Made by a program: the position numbers and the translations under genes. From the NCBI RefSeq assembly GCF_001659705.1, contig NZ_CP015971.1, positions 2,235,029-2,299,028 on the forward strand: DNA of 64,000 nt, read 5' to 3'. The notes beneath the pieces were generated by a model that did no database searches, had not been told where the DNA came from, and saw only the letters and a list, made by a program, of their open reading frames with translations. Position 1 is the stretch's first letter; every line of letters starts with the position of its first letter. The stretch comes from Arachidicoccus sp. BS20. Lineage in GTDB: Bacteria; Bacteroidota; Bacteroidia; Chitinophagales; Chitinophagaceae. Below are positions 17,076 to 26,835 of this stretch, one piece after another.

Positions 17076-18254
17076 ATGTACGAACAGAGCTTAGAATCGT
17101 TATTTCAAAAATATATTGACAAATCAATATCCCCTTCTGAAAAGCAGGAGTTCTTCCGCTTACTTAATCAACCCGGTTCTATGAAGCTGCTTCGCGACTA
17201 TGGCGAAAAATACAATATACCCGACCGATTATTTACCGAATTGCCCGATGATAAAGCAAAAGAAATATTAAAAGCAATTTTACAGGGAAGCGATGAGAAT
17301 GCAACTATCGACAATCACACGCGGCATGTATCTTGGGTGCGGTTAGCAGCGGCAGCTGTCTTTGTGCTGGCATTTATCAGCGGATTTTATTATTTATCCT
17401 CTCGCAAGGTTAACCCGGATGCAGAGAAAACAGTGTCCAATGTAAGACCCAAAACAAAAATTCAGCCGGGGCATCAGGGATTAGTATTAACGCTTAATGA
17501 CGGTAAAAAAATTATTCTGGACACAGTTAAGGACGGTATAGTAGCTACGCAAAACCATGTGAAAATAATAAAAAAGAACGGCATTATCAGTTATGTGGGC
17601 GCAGGGATGCAAACCGCTTATAATACTGCTTCAACCGATAAAGGAAGACGCTACCGCGTCTTACTTCCCGATGGAACTCAGGTATGGTTAGATGCAGCAT
17701 CCTCCATTCGATATCCGCTAGCCTTTAATGAAAAGCAGCGTGTAGTAAATATTACCGGACAGGCTTATTTTGAGGTTGCTAAAAATCCGGAACAGCCCTT
17801 TATTGTAAAAATCAATGACGGCGCTACACAGGTAGAAGTATTAGGCACACATTTCAATATCAATGCTTACCCGGATGAAGACCAAATAACAACCACATTG
17901 CTGGAAGGCAAAGTAAAAATAAGCAACCAATCGGGCAGTAAGCTATTACAACCAGGTCAGCAGGCACAGTTGGTCAACAAAGGACAAATAAAAATTGTCG
18001 AAAATGTGAATTTGAATGAAGTAACTGCCTGGAAAGACAACCAGTTTTACTTTGTAAGTACCGACATAAAAACCATTATGCGGCAGGCGTCGAGGTGGTA
18101 CGATGCAGATGTAGAATACCGCGCAAATATAAATGACCGTTTTAATGCCGAAATACCGGCATCTATCAATATTTCAGATTTTTTGAAAACGCTGGAACTG
18201 ACCGGTAAGGTAAAATTTACTATTGAGAACAAGAAAATAATCGTAACGCAATAA
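17076..18254 (+). CDS. FecR-family anti-sigma factor (locus 2)
   Basis: A 392-residue protein with cytoplasmic N-terminus MYEQSLESLFQKYIDKSISP, one membrane helix (LAAAAVFVLAFISGFYYL), a periplasmic FecR domain (RRYRVLLPDGTQVWLDAASS, RVVNITGQAYFEVAKNPEQP) and a C-terminal DUF4974 region (DIKTIMRQASRWYDADVEY). It transmits the periplasmic signal of the STN-SusC encoded 137 bp downstream to the sigma factor encoded just upstream. The gap to susC contains a small GC-rich hairpin (CCGGAAGCG...CGCTCCCGG) that could be a partial terminator. Length is normal for the family. Confidence 0.95.
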   Translation: MYEQSLESLFQKYIDKSISPSEKQEFFRLLNQPGSMKLLRDYGEKYNIPDRLFTELPDDKAKEILKAILQGSDENATIDNHTRHVSWVRLAAAAVFVLAFISGFYYLSSRKVNPDAEKTVSNVRPKTKIQPGHQGLVLTLNDGKKIILDTVKDGIVATQNHVKIIKKNGIISYVGAGMQTAYNTASTDKGRRYRVLLPDGTQVWLDAASSIRYPLAFNEKQRVVNITGQAYFEVAKNPEQPFIVKINDGATQVEVLGTHFNINAYPDEDQITTTLLEGKVKISNQSGSKLLQPGQQAQLVNKGQIKIVENVNLNEVTAWKDNQFYFVSTDIKTIMRQASRWYDADVEYRANINDRFNAEIPASINISDFLKTLELTGKVKFTIENKKIIVTQ

Positions 18255-18391
18255 AAATTTATTAACAAAAAAATCAATACAACTATGCCTTCAGGATAAT
18301 AGAAAAAGATTGGATGCAAACAAAACCGGAAGCGCTGGAACGCTCCCGGCCACAATGTTTAAGCTAATCCAAATAGAACAATCAGGATAGA

Positions 18392-21300
18392 ATGTTTTTA
18401 TTATTTAAACTCAAACAAAGCAAAGTTATGTTAATGATTGCTATTCGGCAAGTTCTGAAAATGCGAAAACGGAAGCTTGCCCAAATGGTGCTGACTATGA
18501 AGCTAATAATGTTTTTTATACTTATCGCGTGCATACAGACGAGCGCCAAGGTTAATGGACAAAAGATTGCCATTAAGGAGAAAGATGTATCTCTGGTTAA
18601 GGTATTCAATGCCATAAAAGTACAAACAGGTTATACGTTTATCTACACAGACGGTTTGTTGCAAAAGGCAAAAAAAATTACCTTAGATGTAAGGAATGCC
18701 TCACTTCGTGATGTACTTGATATTTGTTTTCAAGAGCAGCCTTTAACCTATACCATTTTTGACAAAATGGTTATCATCAGAGAAAAGAAAACCGTTGCTC
18801 CAATAAATGAAACACCACCTGTTGACGTTACAGGAACAGTTGTAAATGAAAAAGGAGAGCCTTTAGCCGGGGCTGTCATTACCGTAAAAGGCTCCAATCA
18901 TTCCGTAATAACAACGAACAATGGAAGCTTTTTCCTCAACGGTTTAGGCGGCAGCGAAACGCTGGTTGTTTCAATGATAGGATACAAAACGCTCGAAATT
19001 CCCGTTAATGGTCGCCACACCATCTCAATCGTTTTAACACAAGCTACTCACGACCTTGACCAAATAATCGTAGTCGGTTACGGAACACAGAAAAAAAGAG
19101 ATGTAACAGGCGCTATTTCTTCACTCAGCGCAGAAGATTTACAGCTCAACACGATGCCTCAAACAACGATTACACAATCGTTGCAGGGGCGCATTCCCGG
19201 AGTTACCGTTACCACCAACGGTGCCGGTGCCGAGGGCAACAGTCATACGATACAGGTAAGGGGAAGAAACTCCATTTCGGCAGGAAATTCTCCCTTAATA
19301 GTCGTGGACGGAGTGCCTTTTGGCGATAATCTTTCGGAAATCAACCCTAACGATATTGCTTCTGTAGATGTTTTGAAAGATGCTTCTTCGGCAGCTATTT
19401 ACGGTTCCCGTGCCGCTAATGGTGTCATTCTAATTACTACAAAAAAAGGAACGACGGGAAAAGCCCAAATTGCCTATAACGGCTATTTTGGCATAGATAA
19501 ACTGGGATATCTTCCTGATATGATGGATGCCGATGAATTTTATCAAACAAAAGTAGATAGGTTCGGAGAAAATATTCTTACAGCCAGTGAAATAGAAAAT
19601 CATGCCAATGGTGTGAATACAGACTGGGTAAAACTAGCCACCCGTACCGGGCAAAGAAACCAGCAAAACCTCGCGGTTTCCGGCGGTTCGGAACAAATAC
19701 ATTATTATATCTCCGGAACATACAATGGCATTAAAGGCATAGCAAAAAATGATGACTTTGACAGAATAAATGTTCGTATAAACCTGGAAGCGAAGATAGC
19801 TACCTGGTTGAAACTCGGTACAAACACGCAATTTGGTCGATATGGAAGAAATGGATTATCTGCCAGCTTTAGCAATGCTTTTACCATGAACCCTTTAGCA
19901 TTGCCTTATAATCCGGACGGCACACTGAATTTAACGCCCTGGCCGGAAGACCCTTATTGGGCAAATCCGCTGGAAGGCTTAAATGTAATTGACGAAGACG
20001 TTACCCATTCCGTATTTTCAAATAATTATCTGCAAATAGATTTTCCTTTTATAAAAGGATTGTCCTATCGAATCAATACCGGTTACGAGTACAGAAACAG
20101 AAGCATTGAAGATTATTATGGTTCAGATACACGAGCCGGTTTGCAGGAAAAGGGAAATGCCGTTACAGACAATTGGAATTACGAAAACTGGCTGGTGGAA
20201 AATATAGTTACTTACACACGCAGATTTGGCGAGCATTCTATAGATTTTACCGGATTGTACAGCGCACAGGAAAATATAAGTAAACAACACAACCTGAATG
20301 CCAACGGCTTCCCGGAAGATATTATGACTTATTATCAAAATGCTTTGGCAACGGTTTGGTCGCCAACAGATTCATATGTGAAGCAAAACTATATTTCTGA
20401 AATGGGGCGGTTAAATTATTCCTATAAAAACAGGTATCTCTTAACTGCTACTGTTCGCAGAGACGGATATTCAGCTTTTGGCTCCGATAAAAAATATGGT
20501 ACATTTCCTTCCATTGCATTGGGCTGGAACATAAGCGAAGAACCGTTTCTCCATGCACAGAAATGGATAGATATGTTAAAGCTGAGAGTGTCCTACGGTA
20601 AAAACGGTAATCAGGCTATCAGCTCTTATGCAACACTACCGCAACTAACGGAACAATTTTATCTGGACAATAACGGAGAAACAGCCATAGGCTTCTATCC
20701 ATCAAGGTTAGGCGACCCAAATTTAGGATGGGAAACTACAAACAAACTGAATGCAGGCATTGATTATTCCGTTGTTAATAACCGATTGAAGGGTAGTATA
20801 GATTATTATTATTCCCGCACACACGACCTTTTATTGAACAAATTAATATCGCCCATCAACGGCACTACCAGCATTTTGCAAAATGTGGGCGAAGTAAAAA
20901 ATTGGGGAATGGAGTTCATGATTAACTCTGTGAATATTCAAAGTGGAAGTTTTAGTTGGAATACCGATTTCAATATATCATTTAACCGGAACAAAATCGT
21001 AAATGTAGGATTGACGGACAGCAGCGGCAATCCGGCTGATGACATAAGCAACAAATGGTTCATCGGCAAACCGATAAGCGTAAATTACAGCTATGTATTT
21101 GACGGTATATGGCAGGAAGGAGATGATATTGCCAACTCGGCACAACCGACAGCCAAGCCAGGAGATGTAAGGGTAAAAGATGTCAATGGCGACGGTAAAA
21201 TAGATGCATCCGACAGGGCTATTATCGGTTCCACACAGCCGTCTTATATTGCAGGCATTACCAATACTTTCCGGTATAAAGGTTTCTATCTCAGCTTTTT

Positions 21301-21691
21301 AGTACGTATTCTTCAGGGAACAACATCCTACAACAGTTTGATGAACACATATTTTGATGGTCGCAATGCGGCAATGAACAGAACATGGTGGACACCCGAA
21401 AACCCTATCAATACTTATCCGCAGAACCGGGATGATTCAAATCCGTTCGGCGTAGGTTATTTCGGAAGTTCAGACAACAGCAGTTTTGTAAAAATAAGCG
21501 ATGTGTCATTTGGTTATACCTTTTCCAAACATCTTTTAAAGAAAGCCGGGCTTAATAATGTCGAGATATATTTCGATGCTAAAAACTTAGCCACTTTTAC
21601 TAAGTGGAAAGGTATGGATCCGGAATTAAGCAGCCAGACGGGCATTCCTTTATCCCGCACCTATCTTTTAGGTCTTCGCTTTGGATTTTAA
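18392..21691 (+). CDS. SusC/RagA-family TonB-dependent receptor with STN domain (PUL 2)
   Basis: A 1099-residue receptor. It has a long basic N-terminus, a signal peptide around MKLIMFFILIACIQTSAKV, an STN domain at about 58-125 (VFNAIKVQTGYTFIYTDGL), a CarboxypepD_reg-like domain (VTGTVVNEKGEPLAGAVITV), a plug with VVGYGTQKKRDVTGAISSL and VLKDASSAAIYGSRAANGV, and a barrel ending LLGLRFGF. It should import oligosaccharides with the SusD encoded next and signal through FecR. The start is uncertain: in-frame ATGs at 18392 and 18461 both leave an intact signal peptide. SusD begins 22 bp after the stop. Confidence 0.95.
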   Translation: MFLLFKLKQSKVMLMIAIRQVLKMRKRKLAQMVLTMKLIMFFILIACIQTSAKVNGQKIAIKEKDVSLVKVFNAIKVQTGYTFIYTDGLLQKAKKITLDVRNASLRDVLDICFQEQPLTYTIFDKMVIIREKKTVAPINETPPVDVTGTVVNEKGEPLAGAVITVKGSNHSVITTNNGSFFLNGLGGSETLVVSMIGYKTLEIPVNGRHTISIVLTQATHDLDQIIVVGYGTQKKRDVTGAISSLSAEDLQLNTMPQTTITQSLQGRIPGVTVTTNGAGAEGNSHTIQVRGRNSISAGNSPLIVVDGVPFGDNLSEINPNDIASVDVLKDASSAAIYGSRAANGVILITTKKGTTGKAQIAYNGYFGIDKLGYLPDMMDADEFYQTKVDRFGENILTASEIENHANGVNTDWVKLATRTGQRNQQNLAVSGGSEQIHYYISGTYNGIKGIAKNDDFDRINVRINLEAKIATWLKLGTNTQFGRYGRNGLSASFSNAFTMNPLALPYNPDGTLNLTPWPEDPYWANPLEGLNVIDEDVTHSVFSNNYLQIDFPFIKGLSYRINTGYEYRNRSIEDYYGSDTRAGLQEKGNAVTDNWNYENWLVENIVTYTRRFGEHSIDFTGLYSAQENISKQHNLNANGFPEDIMTYYQNALATVWSPTDSYVKQNYISEMGRLNYSYKNRYLLTATVRRDGYSAFGSDKKYGTFPSIALGWNISEEPFLHAQKWIDMLKLRVSYGKNGNQAISSYATLPQLTEQFYLDNNGETAIGFYPSRLGDPNLGWETTNKLNAGIDYSVVNNRLKGSIDYYYSRTHDLLLNKLISPINGTTSILQNVGEVKNWGMEFMINSVNIQSGSFSWNTDFNISFNRNKIVNVGLTDSSGNPADDISNKWFIGKPISVNYSYVFDGIWQEGDDIANSAQPTAKPGDVRVKDVNGDGKIDASDRAIIGSTQPSYIAGITNTFRYKGFYLSFLVRILQGTTSYNSLMNTYFDGRNAAMNRTWWTPENPINTYPQNRDDSNPFGVGYFGSSDNSSFVKISDVSFGYTFSKHLLKKAGLNNVEIYFDAKNLATFTKWKGMDPELSSQTGIPLSRTYLLGLRFGF

Positions 21692-21713
21692 AACTTTTAA
21701 ATTATTTCTGATT

Positions 21714-23318
21714 ATGAAAAATTTATCAATACTGATATTATTTGTCCTGGTATTATGCGCATCATTTGCTGGATGTTCCAAAGATTTTTTGACTGAACAT
21801 CCGAAAGACGCAATCTATGCAGATAATCTTTATGTAAACTATGACGGTTTCCGGCTTGCGGTAAATGCGTTACTTGATTTTCCAAGACAAGAAAGAGAAG
21901 TTGTTAACGCGTCAACGGTTTCGCTTGAAGCCGGTGCAATCTGGAAAGATGGTACAGACATTGGATGGGCAAATTCAGAACTGTCATTTTCCAGAGGATT
22001 GAACAGGTATAATGTGGACCTGAATCCGCAGGCAGCGCTCATTACGGGCGTATTCAACTGGCTTTACAAAGTAATTACTGCCTCAAATATGATTATCAGC
22101 CGTGCACAAAATTCAGGTGTTGACTGGCAGGGCGGTTCGCCGGCAGGCGACGATTCTCTTAAAAATCTCATACTTGCACACGCCCATTTAATTCGCGCGT
22201 GGGCATATCGTCATTTGGTTTATACTTACGGAGCAGTGCCTATTGACACAACTGAAATCAACGGATTGACTTACCGGAACGATTGGAACCGTGACCCTGT
22301 AAGTGATGTTCAAAATCTTATCATCAGCGATTTAACCTTTGCCGAACAATATCTGCCGGATAATTCAAATGACGTATTGGTGCTTTCCCGCGCCATTGCA
22401 CAGCATTACCTGGCCGATATGTATTTGTGGAAAGGCGAAAATGATAAGGCGGAAGAAGAAGCCTTAAAAGTGGTTAATAATTCTCATTACAAATTGGTTA
22501 CAGAACGCTATGGTGTGAAGAAGGATCAGCCCGGTTGTGCCTTTATGGACCAGTTTTACAGCGGCAATATTCTTCCTTCTCAGGGAAATACGGAAGGGCT
22601 TTGGGTATTTCCCAATTCTGATGTGATTGACTATAAAGGAGCAAGCGGCAATGCCATGCGCTATACATGGCTTGTGGATTACAGCAGCTATGCCCCATAC
22701 TCTCCTGAATACGGCGGCAGAGGAATTAACAGGCTTTCTGTTACGCCTTGGGCATTATCCATTTATGAACCGCAGGACGACAGAGGAAGCCAATATGCGC
22801 TCAGAAAATATTATGTAAATACCAATGGCGATACAACTTATACTCAGTCAGATGTGGCACACATGGTTGCCAACAATAAAAAATGGGAAAGCACCTGTAA
22901 ATGGGATTGGACGTATGCTGATCCTTCGCTTTGGAACGCTTCTTATTCGTACTCCGACCAAACATACCTGCGGCTGTCAGACACTTATTTGTTATTGGCG
23001 GAAGCAGAAATGAAATTGGGGAAATTGGATGAAGCGGCAGATTGGATAAACAAAGTAAGGGAAAGGTCGCACGCATCGCCTGTTACGGCATCGCAGGTAA
23101 CGCTTGATTTTATTCTGGATGAAAGGTCGCGTGAATTGGTTACGGAAGAAGAAAGGCGCGAAACGCTTGTAAGAACGGGAACACTTGTGCAGAGAGTAAA
23201 AGCGCATAATCCTACTGCAGCTGCGGGCATACAGGATTATAATGTGCTGCTCCCTATTCCTCAGAATGTAATAGATGCAAATACAGGTAAAGTTATGGAC
23301 CAAAATCCGGGATATTAA
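21714..23318 (+). CDS. SusD/RagB-family outer-membrane glycan-binding lipoprotein (PUL 2)
   Basis: A 534-residue SusD. The signal peptide MKNLSILILFVLVLCASF ends in lipobox AGC (Cys21). Family features: DSLKNLILAHAHLIRAWAYR and HLVYTYGAVPIDTTE in the TPR region, YLRLSDTYLLLAEAEMKLG near the C-terminus, LDERSRELVTEEERRETLV, and the terminal MDQNPGY. ATG 21714 is chosen over an in-frame TTG at 21681 that would overlap susC and precede the signal peptide. It presents the PUL 2 substrate to the SusC receptor at the cell surface. Confidence 0.95.
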   Translation: MKNLSILILFVLVLCASFAGCSKDFLTEHPKDAIYADNLYVNYDGFRLAVNALLDFPRQEREVVNASTVSLEAGAIWKDGTDIGWANSELSFSRGLNRYNVDLNPQAALITGVFNWLYKVITASNMIISRAQNSGVDWQGGSPAGDDSLKNLILAHAHLIRAWAYRHLVYTYGAVPIDTTEINGLTYRNDWNRDPVSDVQNLIISDLTFAEQYLPDNSNDVLVLSRAIAQHYLADMYLWKGENDKAEEEALKVVNNSHYKLVTERYGVKKDQPGCAFMDQFYSGNILPSQGNTEGLWVFPNSDVIDYKGASGNAMRYTWLVDYSSYAPYSPEYGGRGINRLSVTPWALSIYEPQDDRGSQYALRKYYVNTNGDTTYTQSDVAHMVANNKKWESTCKWDWTYADPSLWNASYSYSDQTYLRLSDTYLLLAEAEMKLGKLDEAADWINKVRERSHASPVTASQVTLDFILDERSRELVTEEERRETLVRTGTLVQRVKAHNPTAAAGIQDYNVLLPIPQNVIDANTGKVMDQNPGY

Positions 23319-23341
23319 TTGGGATAAAAATTATTGAAATA

Positions 23342-25282
23342 ATGAAAAAAGCACTTCTGGTTTTGCTACTGCTTTTTACAGTATTCATTTCTTTTGCTCA
23401 ATTAAAGTTGCCTGCATTGGTAAGCGACAGTATGATTTTGCAAAGAGACCAACCTGTAAAAATCTGGGGATGGAATTTAAACGGAAAAGAAGTAACAGTT
23501 TCGTTTAACAACAAAGTATATAAAGCAAAACCTGACAGCAATAAAAAATGGCTTGTAACGCTGGCTGCAACAAAAGCCGGCGGACCGTACACCATGAAAA
23601 TAAGCACGGCAAATGATACTGTTGAAATAAAAAACATTCTGTTTGGTGATGTATGGCTTTGTTCAGGGCAAAGCAATATGGAATTTGCAATGAGCAGATT
23701 GATAGAGAAAGAAGCGAAAGATATTGCCGCTTCAGCCAATACAAACATCCGCGAGTTTCATGTAAACCGGCAATACAGTTTTACGGTAAAAAATAATGTT
23801 ACGGGAAAATGGAAACAAGCCAATCCAGCAAACATTCTTCGGTTCAGCGCTGCCGCATATTACATGGCAAAGAACCTTTATGAAAAATATAAAATACCAA
23901 TCGGTATTATTCACTCAAGTTGGGGCGGTACGCCTGCCGAAGCATGGACAAGCGTTGAAGGATTGAAAGAGTTTTCTTATTACATAAAGAGATATAACTA
24001 TTTTAAAGACACGGCGAATTTCAATGCGGCTGTAAAAAAAGATAAAGAGATAAAAGACAATTGGTATAAAAAAGTTCGTGATAATGACAGCGGTTTTTTG
24101 AGTAATGGAACAACGTATGCAAATCCTGCTTACGATGCAGATAAATGGAAAACATTGCAGGTTCCGAGCTTTTGGGAAACGCAGGGGCTTGCGAATGTGG
24201 ACGGAGTTGTTTGGGCAAGAAAAGACGTTTTCTTAAGCAGAGAGCAAACGCAGCACAAGGCTGTTCTCGATGTGGGCATGATAGATGATGAAGATACAAC
24301 TTATTTCAACGGAGTAAAAGTAGGCAGTTCGCCAAACAAATATGTACCAAGAAGATATACCGTTCCTGCATCGCTGTTGCGCACAGGTAAAAATGTAATT
24401 GTCGTACGCATTATAGACAGAAACGGCTATGGCGGTTTTATAAAGGACAATCCTTATCGTCTTACAGTTGGCGGCAAAGATATTTCGTTGGAAGGCGCGT
24501 GGAAATATGCCATCGGCGATTCTGTTGCTCCTTTGCCGTCGGAAACATTTACGGTAATGCCTTATCAGCCTGCGGTATTGTTCAACGGAATGATTGCTCC
24601 TTTAATTCCTTACACCATCAAAGGTTTCGCTTGGTATCAGGGCGAAGCTAATTCAGGTAAAGCAGCAGAGTATGCCAAGTTGTTGCCTGCTTTGATTAAC
24701 GATTGGCGTAATCGTTGGCAGCAAGGCAATCTTCCTTTTTTAATTGTGCAGCTGGCAAATTATATGGCAGTGCAAACGCAGCCGTCCGAAGGCGGTTGGG
24801 CATGGATAAGAGAATCGCAGTTGAAGGTTTCACAAACCGTTCCGAATACTGCGTTGGCGGTTGCTGTTGATATCGGCGAAACAAACACCGTGCATCCGTT
24901 GAATAAAAAAGAGGTCGGAAAAAGACTCGCATTAGCCGCCGAAAAAATTGCCTATCACGAAAATACTGTTGTATACAGCGGACCAATTTATAAATCCATG
25001 AAAGTAGAAGGTAATAAAATCATTGTATCATTTACCAATGTCGGCAGCGGATTAATTGCCAAAGACGGAGAGCTGAAACGCTTTGCTGTTGCGGGCGCAG
25101 ACAAAAAATTTGTTTGGGCAAAAGCAAAAATCGAGAACAATAAAGTAATTGTATGGAATGATACAATAAGCAATCCTGTTGCAGTAAGATACGCTTGGGC
25201 AAATAATCCGATGGGCTGTAATTTATACAACAAAGAAGGGTTGCCCGCATCGCCGTTCAGAACGGACGATTGGAATAAATAA
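23342..25282 (+). CDS. Secreted sialate O-acetylesterase-like SGNH carbohydrate esterase
   Basis: A 646-residue esterase with signal peptide MKKALLVLLLLFTVFISFA. The SGNH/SASA hydrolase fold is split by a beta-sandwich insert of the GH2 jelly-roll type (about residues 245-350). Nucleophile Ser111 lies in CSGQSNME, the oxyanion block is SSWGGTPAEAW, WYQGEANSG follows, and the catalytic Asp/His-type segment is ETNTVHPLNKKEVG. Despite the family name these enzymes deacetylate various plant glycans, so sialic acid need not be the substrate. It lies 23 bp after susD in the PUL 2 operon and should remove acetyl groups before glycosidase action. Confidence 0.9.
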   Translation: MKKALLVLLLLFTVFISFAQLKLPALVSDSMILQRDQPVKIWGWNLNGKEVTVSFNNKVYKAKPDSNKKWLVTLAATKAGGPYTMKISTANDTVEIKNILFGDVWLCSGQSNMEFAMSRLIEKEAKDIAASANTNIREFHVNRQYSFTVKNNVTGKWKQANPANILRFSAAAYYMAKNLYEKYKIPIGIIHSSWGGTPAEAWTSVEGLKEFSYYIKRYNYFKDTANFNAAVKKDKEIKDNWYKKVRDNDSGFLSNGTTYANPAYDADKWKTLQVPSFWETQGLANVDGVVWARKDVFLSREQTQHKAVLDVGMIDDEDTTYFNGVKVGSSPNKYVPRRYTVPASLLRTGKNVIVVRIIDRNGYGGFIKDNPYRLTVGGKDISLEGAWKYAIGDSVAPLPSETFTVMPYQPAVLFNGMIAPLIPYTIKGFAWYQGEANSGKAAEYAKLLPALINDWRNRWQQGNLPFLIVQLANYMAVQTQPSEGGWAWIRESQLKVSQTVPNTALAVAVDIGETNTVHPLNKKEVGKRLALAAEKIAYHENTVVYSGPIYKSMKVEGNKIIVSFTNVGSGLIAKDGELKRFAVAGADKKFVWAKAKIENNKVIVWNDTISNPVAVRYAWANNPMGCNLYNKEGLPASPFRTDDWNK

Positions 25283-25320
25283 GCCGATAATTCTATTAAG
25301 TAATCATAAAATTCTTAGTT

Positions 25321-26799
25321 ATGAAAAATATATTTCTGTTTTGCCTTGTGCAAATATTACTGATAACTCCCGCTTGTAAAAAAGATAAACTCAACAGTCA
25401 GCCTTCCAAACCCGATTCCACATCAACTGCATCGATACAAGTTGATTGCGGCGATGTTTACGGAACATTCGACAACAGTTTGTACCGTCGTGCGAACATC
25501 ACATTCACAGGCGGCAATGTAGGCAGCAATCCGCTGAAAGCAATAGACAATGATTATCTTATCGAAAAAGGAATTGCACAAAAAGCAGCAAGGCTTTTTA
25601 TCTCGGTAAATACAATTAACGATCTGGGCATCAGCAACTATGATAACTATGTAGCCGATGCAAAGCGTGTTCCCGAAAAATTATTGGTAAACGTTTCAGG
25701 CTCTGTAACAGGCAGCATCACAGATACTGCGCAATACAGAACATTGGTAAGACAGTTATTAACGCACTTCAAAGCCATAGCCTCAAACATTGTTTACATA
25801 GAAGCGACCAATGAATATGATTTGTTTAGCCCCGCTATCAGCGATGAGGATTATTACAACATTTATTATAAAATAATTTATCAGGAAGTAAACCGTTACA
25901 ACGCATCATTGCCTGAGGGACAAATGCCGTTGCAAGTTGGCGGACCTTGCATCTCGCAATGGAATTCAACCAAGATGCAAAATTTTATCAATAACTATGC
26001 AGCGGATACCGACCATAATAAACGGTTGGATTTTATTTCTTATCATGAATATTGTTCGTGGAATACAAAGGGAGAAACCAATACAGACCATTTAATTCAA
26101 TTAGGGACAAGAAGAAGTAATATTGAAAATTGGCTGACGGCAAAAGGTTTAAGTGCCGATATTCCTGCATTCATAACAGAACATGGAATTTTTCCCGGCA
26201 ATAAATTATACGAATCAGGAAATCCTTACACCGAAGCCGGCGGAATGCTGATGGCGGCTGCATCTGCGGCTACTTACAATTATTATTATGTTACAACAGG
26301 CAATAATAAAATGTTTCCGTTTTTTTGGGACACACGTCTTACCGACCATAACGAAAAAAGTTTTTTTGCGGATAATACCAAATACGGCGTTAATGTGCCG
26401 ACCACTTTCGGCAATACTATTCTTGCTTTATCTCAAATGGATTCCATACGGATAAAATCGACTTCTGCCCCGATAGATAATACAACAGGATTCGGTGTAT
26501 ATTGTCTGGCAACGAAAGATGCAAACAGTGTTACCGCGTTGGTGTGGAATTGGCAACACAGGAATTCAGCAACACATACGGTTGATGTTTCTTTCAGCAA
26601 TCTGCCTTCCGCTTTTTCAGGAAAAAAAGTAAAGATGACGCGAAGCGTTATCGATTCAACACACAGCAATTTTTTGTATGATGCATCCCATGCAAACCTA
26701 CAAACGGTAGATTCTTCGGCAGATTTTAATATTTCAAAATACTCAATAACCTTAGCGCCGAATGTAGTGAGCTTAATAAGGTTAACGCCTGGGCAATAG
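25321..26799 (+). CDS. Clan GH-A glycoside hydrolase lipoprotein (GH39-like, family not certain)
   Basis: A 492-residue putative lipoprotein (MKNIFLFCLVQILLITPAC, Cys19) followed by a flexible Ser/Pro-rich linker. The TIM-barrel signature is visible: acid/base Glu165 in EATNEYD at the end of strand 4, and candidate nucleophile Glu287 in ITEHGIF. A C-terminal beta-sandwich follows from about residue 385. This layout fits GH39 and related clan GH-A families, but I cannot assign the family from sequence alone. It sits 38 bp after the esterase gene and 36 bp before the GH2 gene, so it belongs to the PUL 2 operon. Confidence 0.75.
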   Translation: MKNIFLFCLVQILLITPACKKDKLNSQPSKPDSTSTASIQVDCGDVYGTFDNSLYRRANITFTGGNVGSNPLKAIDNDYLIEKGIAQKAARLFISVNTINDLGISNYDNYVADAKRVPEKLLVNVSGSVTGSITDTAQYRTLVRQLLTHFKAIASNIVYIEATNEYDLFSPAISDEDYYNIYYKIIYQEVNRYNASLPEGQMPLQVGGPCISQWNSTKMQNFINNYAADTDHNKRLDFISYHEYCSWNTKGETNTDHLIQLGTRRSNIENWLTAKGLSADIPAFITEHGIFPGNKLYESGNPYTEAGGMLMAAASAATYNYYYVTTGNNKMFPFFWDTRLTDHNEKSFFADNTKYGVNVPTTFGNTILALSQMDSIRIKSTSAPIDNTTGFGVYCLATKDANSVTALVWNWQHRNSATHTVDVSFSNLPSAFSGKKVKMTRSVIDSTHSNFLYDASHANLQTVDSSADFNISKYSITLAPNVVSLIRLTPGQ

Positions 26800-26835
26800 G
26801 TAATATAAATTGTTTTATAAACTTGATAAATAAAA

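Noticed and set aside
23398-25250. Long reverse-strand frames inside the esterase gene
   Set aside because: They are antisense shadows without signal, family or context, lying under a full-length, well-supported esterase gene.
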